DNA of 64,000 bases from Caulobacteraceae bacterium PMMR1 (lineage in GTDB: Bacteria; Pseudomonadota; Alphaproteobacteria; Caulobacterales; Caulobacteraceae). The position numbers and the translations under genes are program-made. Each line of letters opens with the position of its first letter. Position 1 is the first letter of the stretch. This document shows positions 1-8,780 of the stretch, piece by piece. The stretch spans positions 372,001 through 436,000 of the forward strand of contig JPOM01000001.1 in the NCBI GenBank assembly GCA_000733915.1, in the 5' to 3' direction. The notes under the pieces were generated by a model, which had not been told where the DNA came from, ran no database searches, and saw nothing but the letters and a program-made list of their open reading frames with translations.

Positions 1-125
1 GGGCGGAGGCGTTCGCACGCCGGGCGCGGCTCGAGCAGCGCGATATCAACCGCGACCGCCGCGACCTGCGTCACGACCGTCGCGACCTGCACCGGGATCT
101 GCACCGGGATCGCTGGGGCTACTGA
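1..125 (+). CDS. C-terminal fragment of an Arg/Asp-rich protein
   Basis: An open frame enters from the left edge and ends at a TGA. The last 40 residues are dominated by Arg, Asp, Leu and His in a loose repeat of the type RDRRDLRHDRRDLHRDL, ending in RWGY. The start lies outside the window, so family and length cannot be judged. Similar Arg/Asp repeat tails occur in small exported proteins of alphaproteobacteria, but that is only a resemblance and no function is assigned. A strong hairpin follows the stop. Confidence 0.6.
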   Translation, partial: AEAFARRARLEQRDINRDRRDLRHDRRDLHRDLHRDRWGY

Positions 126-141
126 GTCCGGACCCAGCGTA

Positions 142-190
142 GGCGCCCGCGGCGGAGATCCTGTGCCAGCCCCTCCCCGCCGCGGGCGCC
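142..190 (+). terminator. 14-bp perfect inverted repeat, terminator-like
   Basis: GGCGCCCGCGGCGG at 142-155 is perfectly complementary to CCGCCGCGGGCGCC at 177-190, with a 21-nt loop. It lies 16 bases after the stop of the partial gene and before the aminopeptidase gene. There is no T-run, so it may act as a Rho-assisted terminator or a 3'-end stabiliser rather than a classical intrinsic terminator. Confidence 0.55.
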
Positions 191-323
191 GCCTGACCGG
201 CGCCGGATCGGACCATGACCAAAGCTTAATCCCGATCCGGCTTGACCACAGGCCGGACCGGGGCGGATGACGCGCTCCGGACGCATGCGCGCGGCGAGGT
301 CGCCAGGCGCGCGGGAGGGCGTG

Positions 324-2963
324 ATGATCCGCAAATTCCTGCTCGGCGCGGCTTGCCTGGCTGCCCTGTCCACCGCAGCCCACGCGCAGGCGGCGTCCGC
401 CGCGCCCCAGGCGCCCGTGCCCAGGGGCAAGCTGCCCGACGCCGCGCGGCCGACCGCCTACCGCCTGAACTTCCGCATCCTGCCGGATCAGGCGAACTTC
501 TCCGGCCACACCGAGATCGATGCTCAGCTGAAGACGGCGACCTCGCAGCTCTACCTGCACGGCAAGGGCCTGAAGGTCGCCAAGGTCACGGCCAGGGTCG
601 GGTCCGAGGCCGTCCCGGCGACCTGGACCGAGGTCGATCCCTCCGGCGTCGCGCGGCTGGACTTCGCCCGCCCGCTGCCGGCCGGCCCCGTGACGCTGGC
701 GTTCGACTACGAGGGCGGCTTCCGGGACAACCCCTCGGGCCTCTATCACATCAAGGTCGGGGACCAGTGGTACAGCTGGACCCAGTTCGAGAGCACCGAC
801 GCCCGGGCCGCCTTCCCCGGCTTCGACGAGCCCGGCTTCAAGACGCCCTTCACCGTCTCGGTCGAGACCCGCTCGGGCCTGAAGGTGATCTCCAACGCCC
901 CTGAGGCCGCTGTCGTGCGCACGGGCGAGTTCGAGACGCACCGCTTCGAGCCGACCAAGCCGCTGCCGACCTATCTGGTGGCGATCGACACCGGGCCGTT
1001 CCTGCATCCGACCACGACCATCCCGCCGAACGCGCATCGCAGCCATCCCCTGCCGCTGGACGCGGCGGCGACCCAGGCCCAGGCCGGCAAGCTCGACTAT
1101 GTCCTGGCCGAGACGCCGCGCATCGTGGGCCTGCTGGAGAGCTACTTCGGCCAGCCCTTCCCCTTCCCCAAGCTCGACCAGATCGCCTCGCCCAGCATGC
1201 CCGGCGCGATGGAGAACGCCGGCGCGGACACCTATGCCGACGAGATCATCCTGCTGGACAAGACCGCCACCCCCGGCCAGCGCGCCGCCTTCGGCATGGT
1301 GGTGAGCCACGAGCTGGCGCACCAGTGGTTCGGCGACCTCGTCACCCCCGCCTGGTGGGACGACATCTGGCTGAACGAGAGCTTCGCCAACTGGATGGGC
1401 TATCGCATCGGCAACGCGTGGCGCCCGGAGCTCGACATCGGCGTGGGCGCCGTCGGCGAGGGGCTCGCCGCCATGACCACCGACGCGCTGGAGGTCGGCC
1501 GCCCGATCCACCAGCATATCGAGACCAACGACGAGATCGACGGCGCCTTCGACCAGATCACCTACGGCAAGGGCGGCCAGGTCATCGCCATGATCGCGGC
1601 CTATATGGGCGACGAGAAGTTCCGGGATGGGGTGCGGCTGCACCTGTCGCGCCACCGCTATGGCAATGCGACCACCGAGGACTTCTTCAAGGCCCTGGCC
1701 GATTCCGGCAAGGACCCGCGCATCCTGGCCGCGATGCGCAGCTTCGTGGACCAGCCCGGCGTGCCGGTGGTTCGCTTCGAGCGTCAGGGCGGGCGGCTCG
1801 TCGCCACCCAGTCGCGCTACGCCTTCCTGGGCGGCGCGCCCAAGCCGCAGCTCTGGACCATCCCGCTCTGCCTCAGCGCCGCGCCGGGCCAGCGCCAATG
1901 CACCCTGCTCGACCAGGCCAGCGCGCCGGTCGCCGCGCCCCAGGGCGCCTATCTGATGCCCAACGCCGGGGGGACGGGCTACTACCGCTTCGACCTTCCC
2001 CGCCAGGACTGGCAGGCGCTGATCGCGGCCGTGCCGACCCTGCCGGTCGCCGAGGCCCTGGCCGAGGAGGACAGCCTGTGGGCGTCCTTCGCCGCCGGCC
2101 GCGCCCCCGCCGTCGACCTGGTCGCGGAGGCCAAGGCGGCCGCCCGCCATCCGAACTCCGCGATCAGCGTGGCCCCGCTGGGCCGCTTCGCCGAGCTTCG
2201 CCTGCGCGGCGTGCTCCCGCCCGAGGCGGTGGCCGACTACCGCCGCATGGTGGAGGCGCTCTACGCGCCCAAGCTGAAGGCCGTCGGGCTGGACCTGCGG
2301 GTCGGGGCTTATGCGAGCGAGACGCCGGAACAGCAGCGGGTGCGGCAGGCCCTGGTCGGCGCCCTGCGCGAGGCGGAGGACCCGGAGCTGAACGAACGGC
2401 TGATCAAGGCGGCGGAGCGCGCCCTCGCCGGCGACGCCGCGGCGCTGGACCCGGCGTTCATGCAGCCGGCCTTCATCGCCTACGCCCGGGCCGGCGGTCT
2501 GCTCGCCGCCAAGACGCTGCTGGAGCGGGGCCTCTCAAGCGAGGATGCGGTCCTGCGCAGCGCAGCGCTCGGGGCCGCCTCACGGACCGGCCGGCAAGAC
2601 GCGGCGCAGTGGATCCTCAGCCTCGAGGATCCCCGCCTCCGCCCGCCGGAGCGGCTGCAGCTGATCTTCGGCCTGGTGTTCACCCCGGAGACCCGCGACC
2701 TCGGCTCCGACTGGTTGCTGAACAACTACGAGGCCTTGGCCCGGGGGGCGAACGGCATCTTCTTCTTGAACGGGATCACGCGCGCGTTCCAGGCGCAATG
2801 CTCCGCCTCCCGCGCCGAGGAGATCCGCGCAAAGCTCGAGCCCCGGGTGCGGGCGGCGGGGGTGGGCCTGCTGGAGTTCGAGCGGACCCTCGAAGACATC
2901 CGGCATTGCGCGGCGCTGAAAGACGCCCGCGGGGCGGAGCTCGCGGCGGCCTTGAAGGGCTGA
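324..2963 (+). CDS. secreted M1 family zinc aminopeptidase
   Basis: A protein of 879 residues that removes N-terminal residues from peptides. The N-terminus MIRKFLLGAACLAALSTAAHAQ is a typical Sec signal peptide, so it acts in the periplasm or outside the cell. It carries the M1 hallmarks: GAMEN exopeptidase motif at 294-298, zinc site HELAH at 329-333, third zinc ligand E352 in NES exactly 18 residues after the second His, and the transition-state Tyr near 414 in TYGKGG. The region after about 520 matches the ERAP1-like C-terminal helical domain. The ATG at 324 is chosen because it begins the signal peptide; an in-frame ATG at 267 would add 19 residues and bury it. PepN-like enzymes are of similar size. 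Confidence 0.92.
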   Translation: MIRKFLLGAACLAALSTAAHAQAASAAPQAPVPRGKLPDAARPTAYRLNFRILPDQANFSGHTEIDAQLKTATSQLYLHGKGLKVAKVTARVGSEAVPATWTEVDPSGVARLDFARPLPAGPVTLAFDYEGGFRDNPSGLYHIKVGDQWYSWTQFESTDARAAFPGFDEPGFKTPFTVSVETRSGLKVISNAPEAAVVRTGEFETHRFEPTKPLPTYLVAIDTGPFLHPTTTIPPNAHRSHPLPLDAAATQAQAGKLDYVLAETPRIVGLLESYFGQPFPFPKLDQIASPSMPGAMENAGADTYADEIILLDKTATPGQRAAFGMVVSHELAHQWFGDLVTPAWWDDIWLNESFANWMGYRIGNAWRPELDIGVGAVGEGLAAMTTDALEVGRPIHQHIETNDEIDGAFDQITYGKGGQVIAMIAAYMGDEKFRDGVRLHLSRHRYGNATTEDFFKALADSGKDPRILAAMRSFVDQPGVPVVRFERQGGRLVATQSRYAFLGGAPKPQLWTIPLCLSAAPGQRQCTLLDQASAPVAAPQGAYLMPNAGGTGYYRFDLPRQDWQALIAAVPTLPVAEALAEEDSLWASFAAGRAPAVDLVAEAKAAARHPNSAISVAPLGRFAELRLRGVLPPEAVADYRRMVEALYAPKLKAVGLDLRVGAYASETPEQQRVRQALVGALREAEDPELNERLIKAAERALAGDAAALDPAFMQPAFIAYARAGGLLAAKTLLERGLSSEDAVLRSAALGAASRTGRQDAAQWILSLEDPRLRPPERLQLIFGLVFTPETRDLGSDWLLNNYEALARGANGIFFLNGITRAFQAQCSASRAEEIRAKLEPRVRAAGVGLLEFERTLEDIRHCAALKDARGAELAAALKG

Positions 2964-3050
2964 CCTCGCGCTTCGCCCGCCATTGACCGGCGGCGCGGCG
3001 CCTGGGATTGCTCGGACGCGGCCGAGGCGCGGCGCTGAGAGGGACGCGGG

Positions 3051-4139
3051 ATGAGGCTGAACGACGGGGTGGCCCGCAACGCCCTCGTGATCGTGGCGGT
3101 GCTGATGAGCGCCTATGGCCTCTATTGGCTGCGGGCGATCCTGACCCCGTTGGCGCTCGCGCTCTTCCTGCTGATCATGGTGGACGGCCTGGCGCGCACG
3201 ATCGGCAAGGCGCTGCCCATCGCGGGGTGGGCGGCCCTGCCGCTGGCGCTCCTGGTCTCGACCGTGGCGCTGGGGCTGACCGTCTGGCTGGTGGTGGACA
3301 ACGCCGCGGGCTTCGCCACCGAGCTCGCCGCCGCCGCGCCCAAGCTGAACGAGGCGATCGCCCGGCTGGCGGGCCTGTTCAACGTGCGCGTTCCCCCGAC
3401 AGTGCAGTCGCTGATCGACCAGCTGAACCCCAGCCAGTACATCGGCGACGTGGCTCGTGCGCTGCAGAGCTTCGCGTCGGGCGCCGGCGCGGTGCTTCTC
3501 TACCTCGGCTTCCTGATCGCGTCCCGCACGGGCTTCCGGCGCAAGGTCAATGCGCTCTTCCCCGACAGCGACGACCTGGCCCACGCCAGCGCGGTGTTCA
3601 TCCGCATCCGCGACGCGGTGGAGCGCTATCTCTGGGTCCAGACGGTGACCGGCGCGGTGATCGCGATCGCCTCCGGCGTGGTCATGGCGGCTCTGGGGCT
3701 GCAGAACGCGGTGTTCTGGGCCTTCCTGATCTTTGTCTTCTGCTACATCCCGGTGATCGGCGGCCTGATCTCGGGCGTGCTGCCGCCGCTCTTCGCGCTG
3801 CTGCAGTTCGACACCTACTGGCAGGCCATCGCGCTCTTCGCCGCTCTGCAGATCATCCTCTTCGCCGTGGGCAGCATCCTGCTTCCGCGGATGCAGCAGG
3901 ACAGCCTGAACATCGATCCGGTGGTGGTGCTGCTCAGCCTGGCGCTTTGGGGCGCGATCTGGGGCATTTCCGGCATGTTCCTGTCCACGCCGCTGACGGT
4001 GATGGGCATCCTGATTCTGGCGCAGTTCCAGGGCTCGCGCTGGATCGCCGTGCTGCTGTCCGGCGACGGCGAGCCGGAGACCGAGCCGGTCCTGCCCCGC
4101 CCGGCCCACGCCGCGCCCTCGCCCCGGCCGGACGCCTGA
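3051..4139 (+). CDS. AI-2E family (PerM/TqsA-like) membrane transporter
   Basis: A 362-residue integral membrane protein. Paired hydrophobic helices lie at about 10-65, two more follow, and a dense C-terminal block of helices runs from about 195 to 330. The soluble segment at about 85-150 (FATELAAAAPKLNEAI onward) matches the AI-2E permease family, which is linked to export of autoinducer-2 or, in PerM and related proteins, to other small solutes or ion gradients. The substrate cannot be read from sequence. The C-terminal tail is Pro/Ala-rich. It begins 87 bases after the aminopeptidase stop on the same strand. Confidence 0.85.
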   Translation: MRLNDGVARNALVIVAVLMSAYGLYWLRAILTPLALALFLLIMVDGLARTIGKALPIAGWAALPLALLVSTVALGLTVWLVVDNAAGFATELAAAAPKLNEAIARLAGLFNVRVPPTVQSLIDQLNPSQYIGDVARALQSFASGAGAVLLYLGFLIASRTGFRRKVNALFPDSDDLAHASAVFIRIRDAVERYLWVQTVTGAVIAIASGVVMAALGLQNAVFWAFLIFVFCYIPVIGGLISGVLPPLFALLQFDTYWQAIALFAALQIILFAVGSILLPRMQQDSLNIDPVVVLLSLALWGAIWGISGMFLSTPLTVMGILILAQFQGSRWIAVLLSGDGEPETEPVLPRPAHAAPSPRPDA

Positions 4140-4232
4140 CCCGGCCGCGCCATCGCCCAGCGCGCGACATTACGGCCCTTTCACTGGCGCTCCTGCGCCG
4201 GCTGACGCTAAGCCGGGCGCTGGAGGGCCCTC

Positions 4233-5126
4233 ATGACACTGGCGGACGTTTCACCTGACACCTTTGCAGGGCGACCGACGCTCGCGGGGCGGGCGCTCGC
4301 GGGCGGGCTCGCCCTCCTCGGCCTGGTGCTTTGGGGGCTGGGCGTCTTCGGCGCGGCCCAGCTGATCCAGCTGAGCCTTCACGCGCCGCTTCGACCCAAG
4401 CCGGAGCTCAGCGGGTTCAGCGTGGCGGTGGAGCTCGCCGTCGCCGCTCCGGCGCTGCTCGTGGCCCTGGGGCTCGGGCGGTTGCGGGGCGAGGGCCTGG
4501 ACCGCTTCGGCTTTTCCCGCCGGGGGCTGGGCCGGGACCTCGCGATCGGCCTCGGCACGGGCCTGGGGCTCATGTCCTGCATCGTGGTCACCCTCTACGT
4601 CCTGGGCGCGCTGCAGTTCGGGCCGGTCAGCCAGGCCGCGCCGACGCTCGCCCGCAACGCCGCCGTGGGCGCCCTGCTGTTCGCCCTCGTCGGCCTGGCC
4701 GAGGAGGCGGCGTTCCGCGCCTACGTGCTGGTGCAGCTGTCGCGGGCGGTCGGCTTCTGGCCCGCCGCCCTGACGCTGGGCGCCCTGTTCGGCCTCAGTC
4801 ACAGCGGCAACCCGGGCGAGAACCCGACCGGGCTCTTCACCGCCGGCCTGTTCGCGGTCGTGGCCGCCTACAGCTTCCGGCGCACGGGCGCGCTCTGGTT
4901 CGCCATCGGCTTCCACGCGGCGTGGGACTTCGCCCAGAGCGTGCTGTTCGGCGTGCCGGACTCCGGCAGCGTCATCAAGGGCGCGCTGAGCGAGGCCAGG
5001 GTCCTGGGCCCGGCGTGGCTGACCGGCGGGGCCGCCGGTCCCGAGGGCGGCGTCCTGACCTTCGTCGCCCTGGCCATGACCGCGCTGGTGATCCGCTTTG
5101 GTCTGCCCCGCCGAAGCCCCGCCTAG
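4233..5126 (+). CDS. CPBP family intramembrane metalloprotease
   Basis: A 297-residue polytopic membrane protein of the CAAX protease/bacteriocin-processing (CPBP, Abi) family. The three family motifs are present: EEAAFR at 157-162 (EExxxR), H190 in GLSHSGNP, and H228 in FHAAWD. These residues form the proposed metal and catalytic site within the membrane. Family members include Rce1-like proteases and bacteriocin self-immunity proteins; the target here is unknown. Its last 4 bases overlap the stop of the convergent gene at 5123. Confidence 0.88.
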   Translation: MTLADVSPDTFAGRPTLAGRALAGGLALLGLVLWGLGVFGAAQLIQLSLHAPLRPKPELSGFSVAVELAVAAPALLVALGLGRLRGEGLDRFGFSRRGLGRDLAIGLGTGLGLMSCIVVTLYVLGALQFGPVSQAAPTLARNAAVGALLFALVGLAEEAAFRAYVLVQLSRAVGFWPAALTLGALFGLSHSGNPGENPTGLFTAGLFAVVAAYSFRRTGALWFAIGFHAAWDFAQSVLFGVPDSGSVIKGALSEARVLGPAWLTGGAAGPEGGVLTFVALAMTALVIRFGLPRRSPA

Positions 5127-5695
5127 CGCAGCAGGCGCTGGACCTCGCGGGTGAAGCCCGCCGACTGCACGAGGTAGTAGCTGAAGATCACGCGCCGGCC
5201 CTGCGCCATGCCGGCCAGGGGCTCCATGCCGGCCGGCAGCTCGAACTGCGGCGCGATCGTCCCGCCCGCCTTGGGCAGCGGCACGGGCTGGCCGCCAGTT
5301 TTCCTCACCCCCGGACACAGGCGCTGGGCTCGCTCCGCGCAGCGCAGGTGCAGCGGCGGCATGTTGCTGGCGTAGCGCAGCTCCCCGGACGGCAGGGGCA
5401 CGAAGCGGCCCGCCACCGTGGGGAAGATGAAACGATCCCTGGGCGGGGTCGGCCGGCCGCAGACCTGGCACAGGTGCTGGACCAGGCCGCGTCTTTGCCG
5501 CTCCAGGTGCATGCCCTTCAGCAACGGCGCGCCTTGGCCGGGCTGCTCGATCTGGCGCGCCTCGTCATAGCCCTGGAACAGGGGCGAGGCGTCCAGGCCA
5601 AAGCGGTCCTCGCCCGTCCAGGCCACGACCCAGGGCACGGTCTCGCCGATGCGCCACTCCGAGGCGGTCGGGACGGCCGGCGGGGCGGCGGTCAC
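5123..5695 (-). CDS. conserved hypothetical protein with possible zinc site, coupled to lysA
   Basis: A 190-residue soluble protein that I do not recognise. It has C76-x2-C79 (HLCQVCGRP) followed by H116-x2-C119 (LHLRCAER), a spacing that could bind one zinc ion and recalls HNH or treble-clef folds, but no catalytic HNH triad is evident. There is no signal peptide or membrane segment. Its ATG overlaps the lysA stop in an ATGA arrangement, so translation is probably coupled to lysA. The codon pattern is like that of the neighbours. The stop overlaps the convergent CPBP gene. Confidence 0.8.
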   Translation of the reverse strand: MTAAPPAVPTASEWRIGETVPWVVAWTGEDRFGLDASPLFQGYDEARQIEQPGQGAPLLKGMHLERQRRGLVQHLCQVCGRPTPPRDRFIFPTVAGRFVPLPSGELRYASNMPPLHLRCAERAQRLCPGVRKTGGQPVPLPKAGGTIAPQFELPAGMEPLAGMAQGRRVIFSYYLVQSAGFTREVQRLLR

Positions 5696-6978
5696 AGCCA
5701 GGGGGCGCGGGGCTCGCCCGCCAGCATGTTGTCATAGGTCGGGCGGGGGCGGACCACCGCCCAGCGGTCGCCCTTCACCAGCACCTCGGGCACGAGGAGC
5801 CGGGCGTTGTAGGTGCTGGACATGACCGCGCCGTAGGCCCCCGCCGTCAGGAAGGCGACCAGGTCGCCGGACTTAAGCTCGGGCAGGCGGCGGTCCCGGG
5901 TGAAGGTGTCTCCCGTCTCGCAGACCGGGCCCACCACGTCGTAGAGGCGCTCGGGCGCGCCGGGGGGCGGGGGGCGGACGGGCGCGATGGCGTGGAAGGC
6001 GTCGTACATGGCGGGGCGGATCAGGTCGTTCATGCCCGCGTCCAGCACCAGGAAGCGCCGTCCCTCCGGCCGCGCATGGACGTAGATCACCCGCGCGAGG
6101 AGCACGCCTGCGTTGGCGGCGATCGCGCGCCCGGGCTCGAAGGCGAGCTCCACGTCGAGCCCGTCCATGACGCGCAGGACCATGTCCGCGTAGTCCCTGG
6201 GCGAGGGCGGGGCGGGCTGGTCGAAGTAGGGCACGCCCAGGCCTCCGCCGAGATCGAGCCGGCGCACCTGAAGGCCTTGGCCGCGCAGCCGCTCGGCGAG
6301 GCTCCGCATCTGGCGGAAGGCGGCTTCCAGCGGCCCAAGCTCGGTGATCTGGCTGCCGATGTGGCACGCCAAGCCCACCGGGGTCAGGGCGCGATGGGCC
6401 GCCGCCCGGGCGTAGAGGCGTTCGGTCTCGCTGATGGAGACGCCGAACTTGCTGGCCCCCTGGCCGGTGGTGATCTTGGCGTGGCCGCCCGCGCCCACGT
6501 CGGGATTGATGCGCAGCGCCACAGTCGCGGCGACGTCCTTGTCGTCGGCGATGCGGGCGAGGAGGTCGAGCTCGGGCTCGCTCTCCACGTTGATCTCGGC
6601 CACCCCGGCCTCAAGCGCGAAGGCCAGCTCGGCCGCCGTCTTGCCCACGCCCGAGAAGACGATGCGCCCGGGGGGAACGCCCGCCGCGAGGGCCCGGCGG
6701 ATTTCGCCCTCCGACACCGTGTCCGCGCCCGCGCCCAGCCTGGCCAGGGTGGCCAGCACCGATAGATTGCCGTTCGCCTTCACCGCATAGGCGATTAGCA
6801 CCGGGTGCGGCCAGGCGGCGAAGGCCTCGGCGTAGACCCGCCAGTGCCGCTCCAGCGTCGCGGTGGAATAGACGTAGGCCGGCGTGCCCACCGCGTCGGC
6901 TATGGCGCTCAGCGGCACGCCCTCGCAGTGCAGTTCGGGAGCGCCGTTCGGCCCCGGGCGCAGGTCGAAGTGGTTCAC
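5692..6978 (-). CDS. lysA: diaminopimelate decarboxylase
   Basis: A PLP enzyme of 428 residues that decarboxylates meso-diaminopimelate to L-lysine, the last step of lysine synthesis. K67 in AYAVKAN is the expected PLP Schiff-base lysine. The glycine loop GGGLGVPY (about 244-251), EPGR (281-284) and the second-subunit catalytic Cys C353 (CETGD) are all present. The start is GTG, 25 bases after the shifted-frame stop of the lptM-like gene. It forms an operon argH-lptM-lysA plus the downstream unknown gene, an arrangement widespread in alphaproteobacteria. Confidence 0.96.
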   Translation of the reverse strand: MNHFDLRPGPNGAPELHCEGVPLSAIADAVGTPAYVYSTATLERHWRVYAEAFAAWPHPVLIAYAVKANGNLSVLATLARLGAGADTVSEGEIRRALAAGVPPGRIVFSGVGKTAAELAFALEAGVAEINVESEPELDLLARIADDKDVAATVALRINPDVGAGGHAKITTGQGASKFGVSISETERLYARAAAHRALTPVGLACHIGSQITELGPLEAAFRQMRSLAERLRGQGLQVRRLDLGGGLGVPYFDQPAPPSPRDYADMVLRVMDGLDVELAFEPGRAIAANAGVLLARVIYVHARPEGRRFLVLDAGMNDLIRPAMYDAFHAIAPVRPPPPGAPERLYDVVGPVCETGDTFTRDRRLPELKSGDLVAFLTAGAYGAVMSSTYNARLLVPEVLVKGDRWAVVRPRPTYDNMLAGEPRAPWL

Positions 6979-7003
6979 GCCCCGAGCGGCTCCGCCCCCG
7001 GGA

Positions 7004-7377
7004 TCAGTTGGGCGGCGTCAGGGTCGGGGGCGAGCCGACCTTGTCGTTGTTGGAGCCCGGGATCGGAGCCTGGCGGATCGAGGTCAGCTGCTCGTTGGGA
7101 TCGCGCAGGTCCCGCGCCGTGCGGGGCGCGTCGTCGGGGACGTCGGCCGCGGGGTGCGGTTCCCCTGGGCGGCGGCGTTGCGGGCGGCGGCGCGGTCCTG
7201 GGCCTGCTGGCTGCGCACCGCCTGCTGCTCGCGGTATTCCGCCTTGGCGCGGGCGCCGAACAGCGGCGCGGGCTGCTCCAGCGGCCCCTGCTTGCCGCAG
7301 CCCGTAAGCGCCGCCGCCGTCGCCGCGGCGACCAGGGCCCTCGCCGTCCGCCCGCCTCGACCGATGATCCCCGTCAT
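7004..7377 (-). CDS. lptM: LptM (YifL)-like lipoprotein with apparent frameshift
   Basis: A small lipoprotein whose ATG overlaps the argH stop (ATGA). A short N-terminal stretch leads to the lipobox LTGC followed by GKQGPL, the LptM signature. LptM assists maturation of the LptDE lipopolysaccharide translocon and is usually encoded next to lysA. The open frame itself ends at 7084 with a Thr/Pro/Arg-rich tail, but the neighbouring frame continues smoothly as [16 protein letters not shown] ... [15 protein letters not shown] and stops at 7004, just before lysA. The total length is one base short of a multiple of three. One lost base around 7140-7165 (a CAGGGGAACC run, for example) would reconcile the frames. 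Confidence 0.75.
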
Positions 7378-8780
7378 TTCAGCTTTTCCTTCCAGCGCGC
7401 GATCTGCGCCCGGACCTGATCCGGGGCCGTACCGCCGTAGCTTTGCCGGCTTGTGACCGACGCCTCGGGCCACAGCACCTCGAACACGTCGGAGGTGATC
7501 TGGGGCTCGATCGCCTGCAATTCCTTCAGCGGCAGGTCGCCCAGGTCAACGCCCAAATCCTCCGCGCGCTTCACGGCGCGGCCGGTGATGTGGTGCGCCT
7601 GGCGAAAGGGCAGGTTCAGCCGCCGCACCAGCCAGTCGGCCAGGTCCGTCGCCGTGGAGAAGCCGCCCCCCGCCGCCTGGGCCATGCGCTCGCGCACGGG
7701 CTCCAGGTCCGCGACCATGCCGGCCATGGCGGCCAGCGCCAGCCAGAGCGCATCGAAGGCGTCGAAGACCGGCTGCTTGTCCTCCTGCATGTCCTTGGAA
7801 TAGGCCAGGGGGAGGCCCTTCATGACCAGCGTCAGGCTGGTCAGGGCCCCGAAGATGCGCCCTATCTTGGCGCGCACCAGCTCGGCGGCGTCCGGGTTGC
7901 GCTTCTGCGGCATAATCGAGGAGCCGGTCGTAAAGGCGTCCGACAGGCGCACGAAGCCGAACTGGGGCGTGACCCAGAGCACGATCTCCTCCGCCAGGCG
8001 CGACAGGTGCACGGCGGCGATCGAGGCGGCGGCGAGCGCCTCCAGGGCGAAGTCCCGATCCGAGACGCTGTCGAGCGAATTGGCGGTCGGCCGCTCGAAG
8101 CCCAGGGCCGCCGCGGTCGCGTCGCGGTCGATCGGGAAGGGCGAACCCGCCAAGGCCGCGGCGCCGAGCGGGCTCTCGTTCAGCCGTGCGCGGCAGTCCT
8201 GGAAGCGCCCCGCGTCGCGGCCGAACATCTCCACATAGGCCATCAGGTGGTGGCCGAAGGTGACCGGCTGGGCGGGCTGCAGGTGCGTGAAGCCCGGCAT
8301 CAGGGTCGCGGCGTGCGGCTCGGCCTTGGCCAGCAGGGCGCGCTGCAGCGCCGTCAGCCGGCGCACCGTGTCGTCGCACGCCTGGCGCACCCACAGGCGA
8401 AAGTCCACCGCGACCTGGTCGTTGCGCGACCGCGCCGTGTGCAGCCGCCCCGCCGCCTCGCCGATCAGCTCGGCCAGGCGAGCCTCCACGTTCATGTGGA
8501 TGTCCTCGAACTCCTCCCGATAGGGGAAGGTCCCATCGGCGATCTCCGCCTCGATGCGGTCGAGCCCGCGATGGATCGCCTCGGCGTCTTCGCTTGCAAT
8601 GACGCCCTGCTTGGCCAACATCGCAGCGTGCGCGCGCGAGCCCTGAAGATCCTGCGCCGCGAGCCTCCGGTCGAAGCCGATCGAGACGTTGATCGCCTGC
8701 ATCAGCTCGGCGGGCTTCTGCTCGAATCGGCCGCCCCAGAGGCTTTGACCCTTGTGAGGACGGGAGGCCGAGTCGGGCAT
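7374..8780 (-). CDS. argH: argininosuccinate lyase
   Basis: A 468-residue enzyme that splits argininosuccinate into arginine and fumarate, the last step of arginine synthesis. It belongs to the fumarase/aspartase superfamily: WGGRFE near the N-terminus, HTARSRNDQ at about 114-122, GFTHLQPAQ at about 163-171, and the superfamily signature [11 protein letters not shown] at 286-296 with the catalytic serine. The length is normal. The ATG at 8780 shares bases with a divergent ATG of the thioredoxin gene (CATG), leaving no intergenic space if both starts are used. Confidence 0.97.
   Translation of the reverse strand: MPDSASRPHKGQSLWGGRFEQKPAELMQAINVSIGFDRRLAAQDLQGSRAHAAMLAKQGVIASEDAEAIHRGLDRIEAEIADGTFPYREEFEDIHMNVEARLAELIGEAAGRLHTARSRNDQVAVDFRLWVRQACDDTVRRLTALQRALLAKAEPHAATLMPGFTHLQPAQPVTFGHHLMAYVEMFGRDAGRFQDCRARLNESPLGAAALAGSPFPIDRDATAAALGFERPTANSLDSVSDRDFALEALAAASIAAVHLSRLAEEIVLWVTPQFGFVRLSDAFTTGSSIMPQKRNPDAAELVRAKIGRIFGALTSLTLVMKGLPLAYSKDMQEDKQPVFDAFDALWLALAAMAGMVADLEPVRERMAQAAGGGFSTATDLADWLVRRLNLPFRQAHHITGRAVKRAEDLGVDLGDLPLKELQAIEPQITSDVFEVLWPEASVTSRQSYGGTAPDQVRAQIARWKEKLK

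Noticed and set aside
4251-5471. 406-codon minus-strand frame over the CPBP gene
   Set aside because: Gln/Glu/Arg-rich shadow of the CPBP gene; all CPBP motifs are on the plus strand.
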